From the NCBI RefSeq assembly GCF_003259375.1, contig NZ_QLLN01000002.1, positions 62,001-126,000 of the forward strand: a stretch of 64,000 nt of DNA, written 5' to 3'. The notes below the pieces were generated by a model. It had not been told where the DNA came from. It ran no database searches and saw only the letters and a list, made by a program, of their open reading frames with translations. Positions 52,246-59,789 of this stretch are shown here, one piece after another. The stretch comes from Arenibacter echinorum. Lineage in GTDB: Bacteria; Bacteroidota; Bacteroidia; Flavobacteriales; Flavobacteriaceae. Numbering within the stretch: position 1 is the first letter of the stretch; every line of letters begins with the position of its first letter. Position numbers and translations under genes: made by a program.

Positions 52246-53349
52246 ATGAACATACTCTTAACCGGAGCTACTGGAACCCTAGGTTCTAGAGTATTATTTT
52301 CGCTTTTAGAACTTCGCTTTCAAAGTATAAAAACCATTTATCTCCCTGTTCGTAAGAAAACTTCGGTTAGCCCAGAACAACGTGTTAAAAATGTAGTGTC
52401 AAGTGAGTTTGCGACGGATTTTGTAAAAAAGAACCTAGATGAGGTCTTAAAAAAAATAGTTACTGTAGATGCGGAAGAATTATTAAATCCGGCCTCTTTC
52501 CTAGGGAACAATAAATTGGATTATTTTATACACTCGGCCGGGTTTGTCAATTTATCTACGGATCCTGCCGCCAAGGAGGAAATATTCAATCAGAATTTAC
52601 AGTTTACCAAAGACATATTCAATACTTACTGCACTAGCATTGTAAAATTCGTTTATATAAGTACGGCATTTGCCGCAGGGAATATAGGCGGGTTATTGCA
52701 TAATGATTATACCAAAATAATAAACGGCAACTATCGAAACCATTACGAAGCCTCCAAACACGCTTCAGAGAAGTTTCTATTAAAGGCCGGCACGGAAAAC
52801 AATGTTCCAATTCAAATTTTACGGCCCAGCGTTCTAGGGGGAAATATTAATGAGAGCCCAAATTATTTTATATCAAAATACATGGTCTTTTACCTTTTTG
52901 CGAAGTTTTTTCACAATAACAACTCCCAGGATGCTATACGAATAACTACCAAAACAGGTACAGGATTAAATATTATTCCAACGGACTATGCCGCACAGGT
53001 GATTGCCAAAGTAATTTCTACAGAAATTCAACAATTGAACATTGTTAATTCCAAAGAGACGAACATGAAAAAAGGTATCTCAAAAATTTTGAAGGTCGTA
53101 GGTTTCTCCAATTTTAGTTTTACCGAAGATAAAATTGATACCTCAACAGGATTTTCTTCAAAGTTGGAAGAGTTTTACTATGAAACCATAGGGCTGCATT
53201 TACACCCCTACATGACCTCTAAACCCAATGAATGGGACACAAGCCTTTTGGAGAGTGTCTTGCCTATCCCTAATTACGACCTAGTGGATTATTTATCCGA
53301 AACCGTAGCTTTTGCCAAAGCCAAGAATTTTAGAAATCAGAAGTGGTAA
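52246..53349 (+). CDS. SDR/NAD-binding_4 type acyl-reductase-like protein
   Basis: A 367-residue extended short-chain dehydrogenase from the ATG at 52246. The NAD(P) motif is LLTGATGTLGSRVLF, and the active-site pair is in HYEASKHASEKFLL (Tyr-x-x-x-Lys), with YISTAFAAG carrying the Ser/Thr. The domain matches the thioester-reductase or fatty acyl-CoA reductase (male-sterility) group, which reduces acyl thioesters to aldehyde or alcohol. The 4'-phosphopantetheinyl transferase 1.6 kb away could supply a carrier arm, but carrier and ligase domains are not seen. Unlinked to ahcY by the terminator. Confidence 0.82.
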   Translation: MNILLTGATGTLGSRVLFSLLELRFQSIKTIYLPVRKKTSVSPEQRVKNVVSSEFATDFVKKNLDEVLKKIVTVDAEELLNPASFLGNNKLDYFIHSAGFVNLSTDPAAKEEIFNQNLQFTKDIFNTYCTSIVKFVYISTAFAAGNIGGLLHNDYTKIINGNYRNHYEASKHASEKFLLKAGTENNVPIQILRPSVLGGNINESPNYFISKYMVFYLFAKFFHNNNSQDAIRITTKTGTGLNIIPTDYAAQVIAKVISTEIQQLNIVNSKETNMKKGISKILKVVGFSNFSFTEDKIDTSTGFSSKLEEFYYETIGLHLHPYMTSKPNEWDTSLLESVLPIPNYDLVDYLSETVAFAKAKNFRNQKW

Positions 53350-53383
53350 AACGAATATAATATTAAGTAGAGACGCTAAAAAC

Positions 53384-53418
53384 AAAAAACTCCTTCCTTA
53401 GTAGGAAAGAGTTTTTTA
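53384..53418. terminator. Bidirectional terminator between SDR gene and rpmA
   Basis: Arms AAAACTCCTTCCT and AGGAAAGAGTTTT (imperfect) with A and T flanks, between convergent genes. Confidence 0.75.
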
Positions 53419-53439
53419 ATTCTTAAAAGCTAGAATATA

Positions 53440-53700
53440 TTAAGCCTCAAAAGGCTCAATAGAAACATAGGATTTACCTCCTGCTTTCTTTTGGAATTTT
53501 ACAAGACCATCTACCCTTGCATGCAAAGTATGATCTTTTCCAGCATAAACATTTTCACCTGGGTTATGCTTAGTACCACGTTGTCTTACAATGATGTTCC
53601 CAGCAATGGCAGCTTGTCCACCATAAATCTTAACGCCCAAGCGTTTTGATTCTGATTCCCTACCGTTTTTAGAACTACCTACACCTTTCTTATGTGCCAT
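53440..53700 (-). CDS. rpmA: 50S ribosomal protein L27
   Basis: An 86-residue protein. It opens [28 protein letters not shown] and continues [29 protein letters not shown], the usual L27 order. The N-terminal tail reaches the peptidyl-transferase centre. It follows rplU by 24 bp in the conserved L21-L27 operon. Confidence 0.98.
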   Translation of the reverse strand: MAHKKGVGSSKNGRESESKRLGVKIYGGQAAIAGNIIVRQRGTKHNPGENVYAGKDHTLHARVDGLVKFQKKAGGKSYVSIEPFEA

Positions 53701-53724
53701 GATATATTGTTTTAATTCTCGTTA

Positions 53725-54258
53725 TTAACTTAAAGCGGCAATTAATTCTGCTTTTTTCATTGAAGAATAACCTTCAACTCCTTTAGCTTTTGCCAATTCT
53801 CTTAGCTCAGCAACCGTATTTTTACTCAAATCCTCGGTAGCTTTAGCTTCCACCTTCTTTGGGGCTTCTGCTTTAACCTCTGCTTTTTTAGCGGCAGGCT
53901 TAGCTTCTTTTTTTGGTTCCGCCTTTTTCTCTGATTTTTTGGCTCCAGAGGCAATGATACCTTCTATTACCAGTTCAGTCAAATATTGACGGTGACCGTT
54001 TTTCTTTTTGTAACCTTTACGTCTTTTCTTTTTAAAGACAATTACCTTATCACCTTTTAGGTGCTTAATGACTTTAGCCTCAACAGCGGCTCCGTCTATA
54101 GCTGGGGCGCCAATTGTAATGTTACTACCATCTTCCAACAAAAGAACGTTATCAAAGGTTACTTTGCTACCTTCTTCGTCTTGTAAACGGTGAACATACA
54201 CTTTTTGGTCTTTCGCAACTTTAAATTGCTGCCCTGCTATCTCTACAATTGCGTACAT
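53725..54258 (-). CDS. rplU: 50S ribosomal protein L21 with C-terminal SAP-like extension
   Basis: A 177-residue protein; the usual length is about 103. Residues 1-103 are a normal L21 (MYAIVEIAGQQFKVAKDQK, then FKKKRRKGYKKKNGHRQYLT). The extra 70 residues are a Lys/Ala/Glu/Pro-rich linker and then a compact helix pair, NTVAELRELAKAKGVEGYSSMKKAELIAAL, which looks like a SAP/HeH or Rho N-terminal-like nucleic-acid-binding module. Some Bacteroidota L21 proteins carry extensions of this sort. The core function is ribosomal; the extension's job is not known. Confidence 0.95.
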   Translation of the reverse strand: MYAIVEIAGQQFKVAKDQKVYVHRLQDEEGSKVTFDNVLLLEDGSNITIGAPAIDGAAVEAKVIKHLKGDKVIVFKKKRRKGYKKKNGHRQYLTELVIEGIIASGAKKSEKKAEPKKEAKPAAKKAEVKAEAPKKVEAKATEDLSKNTVAELRELAKAKGVEGYSSMKKAELIAALS

Positions 54259-54358
54259 AGCTTGTGTTATTTATAATTTTAAGAACAAGCCTAATATTTA
54301 CTTAGGCGGGTGCAAATATACTCCTAAATCCTTAATCCACAAGTGATTTTTGAGATTT

Positions 54359-54814
54359 TTAAACCGATTTTCTTTTGAGGTTGTTCGAGGTCTTGAACAA
54401 TTGCATAAAAGAAAGGGTCAGCACCAAAGAAGTAGCAAAGCCCATAATGGCCACTGTAAAGAATACAATGCCAGCTGAAGTGTTATAATCCCGGAACCAA
54501 ACTTTGGATAGCTTATCCAAGAATCCCAGATTTATCTCTGTGGCGTAAAAGGCGAAAAAAATTGTAAAAATCAATGTGCCTACAAAGCCGGTCACAATCC
54601 CAGCCGTAAAACCTTTACCATAATTAAAGGAGGGCCCCTCCTTAAGCCTAAAGTATTTTATGGCCTCGTATATCCCGAATCCAGTAATTACACCATTAAA
54701 AAGACTATAAAAAATATTGGTGTGAAGATTAAAAAGGGACAACAATAAGAAATAGGCAATCAATGAGCCGCTAACAGCTATGCCAAACCTAATAGGAAGT
54801 GCAAATTGTTTCAT
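54359..54814 (-). CDS. DUF4199 membrane protein
   Basis: A 151-residue protein with four transmembrane helices: GIAVSGSLIAYFLLLSL, YSLFNGVITGFGIYE, FTAGIVTGFVGTLIFTIFFAFYA and IVFFTVAIMGFATSLVLTLSF. The pattern fits DUF4199, small membrane proteins found almost only in Bacteroidota, with no known function. It is preceded by about 430 bp of gene-poor DNA and followed by the rplU gene 100 bp away. Confidence 0.85.
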   Translation of the reverse strand: MKQFALPIRFGIAVSGSLIAYFLLLSLFNLHTNIFYSLFNGVITGFGIYEAIKYFRLKEGPSFNYGKGFTAGIVTGFVGTLIFTIFFAFYATEINLGFLDKLSKVWFRDYNTSAGIVFFTVAIMGFATSLVLTLSFMQLFKTSNNLKRKSV

Positions 54815-55241
54815 TGTATAGAATTTTTAGGTTATGCATTTAATTTACAGAATTTTAATGATTTATCCGCGCAAATTAACAAGGAATTGATTTTATAGTC
54901 GATTTTACCCTGGAAACGCATTGGCCACTTCTTGTAATTACCGTATTTATGGGAAAAACGAATTGTTCCTTTCCCAAAAGCTTGTTCATGAAATTGGTGT
55001 TAATGGGGTTAGGAGCAATTTTTTGGTTGAATTATCATCAAAATAATTTAAGTGTGCAAAATAACACCTGTCGATTTTCTCGAAAATGGGATTCAAATGC
55101 AGTTATAAAACGTTCACAATTCAGTATCTTTGAGGTCATTTTAAAGTAATGATGCCGACCCTGTAAAAAACCGTCTGCCCAACTTAAAATTTAAATTAAA
55201 AGGCCACTTAGGCCACCCGTAATAACATTAAACTTTACCTC
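54815..55241. other. Gene-poor region with candidate promoter
   Basis: 427 bp between divergent genes. A TATCTTTG -7-type element at 55125-55132 may serve the lipoprotein gene 110 bp downstream. An open frame in this stretch crosses that element and lacks any family pattern, so I did not call it. Confidence 0.45.
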
Positions 55242-55661
55242 ATGACAAAAAAAAGATTAATCCTTATTTTATCCGTTATAATTGCGGTTGCATATTCCTG
55301 TAAAGATGAAAAAAAGGAGAATTCACAAATGAAAAGTGTAATGGCCGTTCATGATGAGGTAATGCCCAAAATGGGAACTATTGGCAAATTAGTGGCACAA
55401 TTGGACGAAAAAATTACGAACGATGCCTCTTCCGACGACTATGCAGCTGCCAGGGAGGAATTAAAGGCAGCACACAAGGCTATGATGGACTGGATGAAAA
55501 GCTTTGGCGATCGTTTTGATGGTGACGAGATACTGAACGGAAAAGCATTGACGGAAGAAAAACAAAAATGGCTTGATGAGGAAGAGGCCAAAGTGAAGTC
55601 CCTTAAGAATCAAATAAATTCCAGCATTAAGCAGGCGGAGGACTTATTGCAAAGCAACTAG
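55242..55661 (+). CDS. Helical lipoprotein of unknown function
   Basis: A 139-residue lipoprotein; the signal ends AYSCKD (lipobox). The rest is almost entirely helical and charged: HDEVMPKMGTIGKLVAQLDEKITND, YAAAREELKAAHKAMMDWMKSFGDRFDGDE, and KQKWLDEEEAKVKSLKNQINSSIKQAEDLL. Similar flavobacterial proteins carry the misleading label viral A-type inclusion protein, based only on coiled-coil similarity. Probably a periplasmic-facing helical bundle. It converges on gldD with an 8 bp gap. Confidence 0.82.
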   Translation: MTKKRLILILSVIIAVAYSCKDEKKENSQMKSVMAVHDEVMPKMGTIGKLVAQLDEKITNDASSDDYAAAREELKAAHKAMMDWMKSFGDRFDGDEILNGKALTEEKQKWLDEEEAKVKSLKNQINSSIKQAEDLLQSN

Positions 55662-55668
55662 AGCATTG

Positions 55669-56223
55669 CTACTCCTTCCAGCGTAAGGATTCAATAATTT
55701 TGCGAATATCCTTTTGCAGATGTACCGCTGCTGGCAAAATGGAATCATAATTCGGTTTGGCATAAAAATACAATGACCCGGTTACAAAGTGTTTTGTACT
55801 GTCCGTTACATAAAACTGGGATTGCGAGGCTGCATTACCTTTTACCTCATAATACATTCCATACACCTTATAAGGCTCATTAACTACGGGTTCCTCATAA
55901 ATGCCGTCGGCCTTGACAACATGCTCGTAGCTAAGTTTTTGAGCATCGGTAAGCAGTTTGTCCAAATTACCGTTCACTGCTTTATAATTAATAAAAATAG
56001 AGCCTTTCATAAGGGGATAGTCCAATGTAAAGGAGGTATTGGACTCGGATTTTAATTGCGCCGTTTCATTGTACTTGATAGAAAAGTGTTCTGTTTCCAA
56101 TGTTCCTTCCTTACCGGATGGGTATTCCAACCTTAACATGGCCTTCGGCTTTGGTAAAACATCGTCTTTACAAGCCGACACAAGACATAACAATAAAATA
56201 ACAAGTCCTAGGTTACGCTTCAT
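55669..56223 (-). CDS. gldD: Gliding motility lipoprotein GldD
   Basis: A 184-residue lipoprotein (signal ends LLCLVSACKD). It reads MLRLEYPSGKEGTLETEHFSIKYN, then GSIFINYKAVNGNLDKLL, EEPVVNEPYKVYGMYYEVKGNAASQSQFYVTDSTKHFVTGSLYF, and LQKDIRKIIESL; these are the GldD family stretches. GldD is required for flavobacterial gliding and for the linked type IX secretion. It overlaps gldE by 11 bp in the conserved gldE-gldD order. Confidence 0.93.
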   Translation of the reverse strand: MKRNLGLVILLLCLVSACKDDVLPKPKAMLRLEYPSGKEGTLETEHFSIKYNETAQLKSESNTSFTLDYPLMKGSIFINYKAVNGNLDKLLTDAQKLSYEHVVKADGIYEEPVVNEPYKVYGMYYEVKGNAASQSQFYVTDSTKHFVTGSLYFYAKPNYDSILPAAVHLQKDIRKIIESLRWKE

Positions 56224-57541
56224 GGGGCAATGTGATTTTTATTTGCTTCAAACGTTTTTTGTCCAGGCTCTCCACAATAAATTGATACTCTTTAAACCTT
56301 ACCACCTCACCTCTTTTAGGAAAGCTCCCGGCTATTTCCAGGACAAAACCTGCAACCGTTTCGGATTCTCCCTTTTTCTCCTCAAAATCATCCTCATCCT
56401 CAATTTTGGCTACCCTATAAAAATCCTTTAGAGCTGTTTTGCCATCGAAGACGTAGTTAAAATCGTCCAGCTTAGAGAAAATTAAGTCCTCATCGTCAAA
56501 CTCATCACTAATATCCCCTACAATTTCCTCGATAATATCTTCAAGGGTAACTATTCCGGAAGTACCCCCATACTCATCCACCACAATGGCCAAATGATTT
56601 TTCTTGGTCTGGAAATCCAGCAACAAATTGTCCAATTTTTTGTTCTCAGGAACAAAATAGGGTTCCCTGATCAAGGACATCCAATTAAAGGTTTTTCGGT
56701 CAATGTAGGGCAGGAGATCCTTAACATAAAGCACCCCCAGAACATTGTCCATATTTTGGGAAAATACCGGGATCCTGGAGTACCCATGAGTTTTTATCTC
56801 GGACAACACTTCCAAGAATTTCATTTCCTCATTAAGGGCAAAAATATCAATCCTGGGCCTCATCACCTGTTTGGTATCCGTATTTCCAAAAGAGACGATT
56901 CCCTCTAGTATTTTTTGTTCTTCCATGGTAGTATCCCCTTCAGAAGTGAGTTCCAATGCCTGGGACAAATGGCCCACATTAAGACTGGATTTCTGTTTGC
57001 CCAATTTGTTGTACAGGTAAATGGTAGCAGACCTCATTGGCAAACTTAACGGTGAAAATAGGAAGTCCAATACCTTCAAAGGAAAAGCCATAAAAAAGGC
57101 GAAGGTAAATTTATTGCGATTGGCATATACTTTGGGCAAAATCTCCCCGAACATCAATATTAAAAAGGTGACCACTACTACCTCTAGGAGAAAGCGCACC
57201 GGAACAAGTCCTAAAATAACATAGGTAATGTCAGCGAAAATGGTGTCACCAATATTATTGAACAACAATACCACCCCAATATTTATGGCATTGTTCGCAA
57301 TCAATATGGTGGCCAAAAGTTTTTTGGGACGATCCAGGAGGGTGACAATAATTTTTCCTTTGGCCGTCTTTTTTTCCTCTATCTCATTAACATCGGTTTG
57401 AGATAAGCCAAAAAAAGCGACTTCAGCCCCAGAAATAAGGGCAGAAAAAGACAACAAAATAAAAAGAAATGCGATTTTAAAAGCAAAACCGCTATCGATT
57501 GCAATAAAATTCAATAATAAACTAAGGGGGTCTGGGTCCAA
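56213..57541 (-). CDS. gldE: Gliding motility-associated CBS-domain protein GldE
   Basis: A 442-residue inner-membrane protein, TTG start (DPDPLSLL is the family's usual N-terminus). A DUF21/CNNM membrane domain (about 20-185, with SALISGAEVAFFGLSQTDVNEIE) is followed by two CBS domains (QVMRPRIDIFAL and HLAIVVDEYGGTSGIVTLEDIIEEIVGDI) and a CorC/HlyC C-terminal domain (DDFNYVFDGKTALKDFY). GldE partly overlaps in function with GldD in gliding (established for Flavobacterium). Gene order ssb-gldE-gldD is a flavobacterial block. Confidence 0.93.
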   Translation of the reverse strand: MDPDPLSLLLNFIAIDSGFAFKIAFLFILLSFSALISGAEVAFFGLSQTDVNEIEEKKTAKGKIIVTLLDRPKKLLATILIANNAINIGVVLLFNNIGDTIFADITYVILGLVPVRFLLEVVVVTFLILMFGEILPKVYANRNKFTFAFFMAFPLKVLDFLFSPLSLPMRSATIYLYNKLGKQKSSLNVGHLSQALELTSEGDTTMEEQKILEGIVSFGNTDTKQVMRPRIDIFALNEEMKFLEVLSEIKTHGYSRIPVFSQNMDNVLGVLYVKDLLPYIDRKTFNWMSLIREPYFVPENKKLDNLLLDFQTKKNHLAIVVDEYGGTSGIVTLEDIIEEIVGDISDEFDDEDLIFSKLDDFNYVFDGKTALKDFYRVAKIEDEDDFEEKKGESETVAGFVLEIAGSFPKRGEVVRFKEYQFIVESLDKKRLKQIKITLPHEA

Positions 57542-57566
57542 TAGTCAGTCTTTAAATTTAATTAGT

Positions 57567-58034
57567 CTAGAATGGTAAATCATCTTCATCTTCAGGTCCG
57601 TTGTTAACTAACGGCTCATTAACCTTATTTGTTGTGGCAGATGCACCCTGCTGTGGTTGATTCTGGTTGCCTGCCTGGGCATTGGCCATACTTTCCTTTT
57701 TGGTGGTCAAAAAAGTAAAATCCTGAACATGCACCTCGGTAGTATACCTGGTATTCCCATCTTCCCCTTGCCATTGACGGTTTTTAAGTCGACCTTCCAC
57801 GTAAATCTTATCCCCTTTACTTAGATATTTTTCGCATATTTCCGCAGCCTTGTTCCGCACCACTATATTATGCCAATCCGTATTGGTTACCCTTTCCCCT
57901 GTCTGCTTATTGGTATAGGTCTCATTGGTAGCCAATGGGAATCTCCCTATGCAGTTTCCCCCTTCAAAAAAGTGAATTTTAATCTCATCTCCCAAATGCC
58001 CGATCAGCATTACCTTATTTAGTGTTCCGCTCAT
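57567..58034 (-). CDS. ssb: Single-stranded DNA-binding protein
   Basis: A 155-residue SSB. The OB-fold starts GTLNKVMLIGHLGDEIKIHFFEGGN and includes WHNIVVRNKAAEICEKYLSKGDKIYVEGRLKNRQW, followed by a Gln/Asn-rich disordered linker and the acidic tip EDEDDLPF that recruits partner proteins. It lies between mutY (24 bp) and gldE (25 bp), so all are likely transcribed together. Confidence 0.97.
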   Translation of the reverse strand: MSGTLNKVMLIGHLGDEIKIHFFEGGNCIGRFPLATNETYTNKQTGERVTNTDWHNIVVRNKAAEICEKYLSKGDKIYVEGRLKNRQWQGEDGNTRYTTEVHVQDFTFLTTKKESMANAQAGNQNQPQQGASATTNKVNEPLVNNGPEDEDDLPF

Positions 58035-58058
58035 AACTCAAAGTAAAGTTCAAAAGTA

Positions 58059-59096
58059 CTAAATTTTAAACGTTTTTATAAAATCTGCAATTAAAACTGG
58101 AACAGGATATTTATGAAGTTCAGCTATTTGTATTCCATTTTTAAGATTGGATTCAAAGGTGATGATCCAAAACCGAGTATGCAAATGTTGGTGTGAAAGT
58201 TTATGAACTATTTTACTTTCATTGTAAAGGTATATTTCAGAGGGTTCCTCCAACGCTACCAATTCTTTCAAATTACCCGCAACCTCTCCCTGATCAATAT
58301 ACTTTTCCGTTTCCAGTAACGGAAATTCATATAAATTTTGCCAAATACCACTTCCCTTTCGTTGTTGCAATAAAGTCTGTTTATTTTCGTCTACCAATAC
58401 CAAATAATTAAAATAACGATTACGGACCTTATTCTTTTTTATTTTTACCGGAAGGCTATCTATGCTATTAGTAGCGAGGGCCACACATGATTTCTGAAGG
58501 GGACAGCTACCGCAGTCCGGATTCTTTGGAGTGCATTGTAGGGCACCAAATTCCATAATTCCCTGGTTGTAGTCCCTTATATTTTTGGTATCCATAATTT
58601 CGCGGGCCAATTCTTTGAAGTATAAAATACCCCCCGCACTGTTTATGGGCAAGTCTATACCATAATATCTGGCCAAAACCCTATAGACATTTCCATCTAC
58701 TACAGCCTCTGGCCGTCCAAAGCAAATTGAAGCTATTGCCGAGGCCGTATAATCCCCAATACCTTTCAATTGCATCAGCTCCTTATAGGTATTTGGAAAA
58801 TTTCCATTATATTTTTCAGTAATTATTTTTGCAGTGGCATGCAAGTTTCTTGCCCTTGAATAATACCCCAAACCTTGCCATAACTTAAGAACCTGTTCTT
58901 CGGATGCCGCAGCCAAATCCTGCACCTCCGGGAAAGCTTCCACAAACTTCAAATAGTAAGGTATACCTTGTGCCACACGGGTCTGTTGCAGCATAATTTC
59001 TGAAAGCCAAATACGGTAGGGCTCACTGGAACTACGCCAAGGCAGAAGCCTCTTATTTAGCTCGTACCACTCTAAAATAATTCTGGAAAAGTTCAT
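58059..59096 (-). CDS. mutY: A/G-specific adenine glycosylase
   Basis: A 345-residue repair enzyme that removes adenine mispaired with 8-oxoguanine. It shows LPWRSSSEPYRIWLSEIMLQQTRV, the helix-hairpin-helix LMQLKGIGDYTASAIASICFG with catalytic Asp in AVVDGNVYRVLARYYG, and the 4Fe-4S loop CTPKNPDCGSCPLQKSC (C-x6-C-x2-C-x5-C). The C-terminal NUDIX-like domain (about 225-345) recognises 8-oxoG. First gene of the mutY-ssb-gldE-gldD block. Confidence 0.97.
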   Translation of the reverse strand: MNFSRIILEWYELNKRLLPWRSSSEPYRIWLSEIMLQQTRVAQGIPYYLKFVEAFPEVQDLAAASEEQVLKLWQGLGYYSRARNLHATAKIITEKYNGNFPNTYKELMQLKGIGDYTASAIASICFGRPEAVVDGNVYRVLARYYGIDLPINSAGGILYFKELAREIMDTKNIRDYNQGIMEFGALQCTPKNPDCGSCPLQKSCVALATNSIDSLPVKIKKNKVRNRYFNYLVLVDENKQTLLQQRKGSGIWQNLYEFPLLETEKYIDQGEVAGNLKELVALEEPSEIYLYNESKIVHKLSHQHLHTRFWIITFESNLKNGIQIAELHKYPVPVLIADFIKTFKI

Positions 59097-59178
59097 TTAC
59101 TAGGGCCTAATTTACAAAAGTAATGGTTTACCCACTTAAAATTAAGTTCCTTAGCAAGGAAAGATTCAATTTAATTCA

Positions 59179-59186
59179 TATATTTG
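59179..59186 (+). promoter_or_regulatory. Candidate -7 element (TATATTTG) for the HU gene
   Basis: TATATTTG fits TAnnTTTG and lies 42 bp before the HU start. This is a motif match only. Confidence 0.4.
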
Positions 59187-59227
59187 CATCCCGAAAAAAA
59201 AATTCTTTAGAAATTTATTTAGTTAAA

Positions 59228-59518
59228 ATGACGAAAGCGGAAATTGTAACGAAAATCTCAGAAAAACTGGGAATTGAAAAAGGAGATGTGCAAGCAACTG
59301 TGGAATCTTTCATGGATGAGGTAAAAACATCTTTAGAAAGCGGAGACAACGTATACTTAAGAGGTTTCGGCAGTTTTATCATTAAAACAAGAGCTGAAAA
59401 AACAGGTAGGAACATATCCAAAAATACTACCATTAAAATCCCAGCACACAACATCCCTGCCTTTAAACCGGCCAAGGTTTTTGTGGAAGGCGTAAAAAGT
59501 AATGTACAAGTCAAATAA
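59228..59518 (+). CDS. HU-family DNA-binding protein
   Basis: A 96-residue histone-like protein from the ATG at 59228; the open frame upstream lacks family similarity. The alpha-helical start TKAEIVTKISEKLGIEKGDVQATVESFMDEVKTSL is followed by the beta-arm ENVYLRGFGSFIIKTRAEKTGRNISKNTTIKIPAHNIPAFKPAKVF, typical of HU/IHF. It bends and wraps DNA as a dimer. It heads a short unit with the 29-residue basic protein. Confidence 0.95.
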   Translation: MTKAEIVTKISEKLGIEKGDVQATVESFMDEVKTSLESGDNVYLRGFGSFIIKTRAEKTGRNISKNTTIKIPAHNIPAFKPAKVFVEGVKSNVQVK

Positions 59519-59548
59519 AATATTATTAATCTAAAAAAGTAGACCTCT

Positions 59549-59638
59549 ATGCCTAGTGGTAAAAAAAGAAAAAGACATAAGGTAGCTACCCACAAGCGTA
59601 AAAAACGCCGGAGAGCTAACCGACACAAGAAAAAGTAG
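59549..59638 (+). CDS. Tiny highly basic protein (29 aa), putative ribosome- or nucleic-acid-associated
   Basis: A 29-residue frame too short for ordinary gene calling. It starts MPSGKKRKRH, has the centre VATHKRKKRRRANR and ends HKKK; more than half of the residues are Lys, Arg or His. It starts 31 bp after HU, and a perfect terminator stem overlaps its stop codon, so it ends the HU transcript. The composition is that of a ribosomal-type or nucleoid peptide. A flavobacterial ribosomal protein named bL38 has been described; I cannot confirm that this is it. Confidence 0.7.
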   Translation: MPSGKKRKRHKVATHKRKKRRRANRHKKK

Positions 59639-59662
59639 TTGTTACAACTACTTTTTCCTTTT
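59630..59662 (+). terminator. Intrinsic terminator overlapping the small basic gene
   Basis: Perfect 12-bp arms AAAAAGTAGTTG and CAACTACTTTTT with a 3-nt loop, then CCTTTTAT. The upstream arm includes the stop codon of the 29-residue frame. Confidence 0.9.
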
Positions 59663-59789
59663 ATACGTTCCTTGACATAGAAATTCGTAATAGAATTTCG
59701 ACGGGTTTATACAACCTGTACAAATTATTGTTTAATCATTTATCCCCACTTGATATATTGAGTGGCGGGATGAATATAAATTAATTCAG

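Noticed and set aside
54949-55149. A 66-codon open frame in the gap between DUF4199 and the helical lipoprotein
   Set aside because: It lacks any family pattern, and a TATCTTTG promoter-like element for the next gene lies inside it. The composition looks like AT-rich intergenic DNA.
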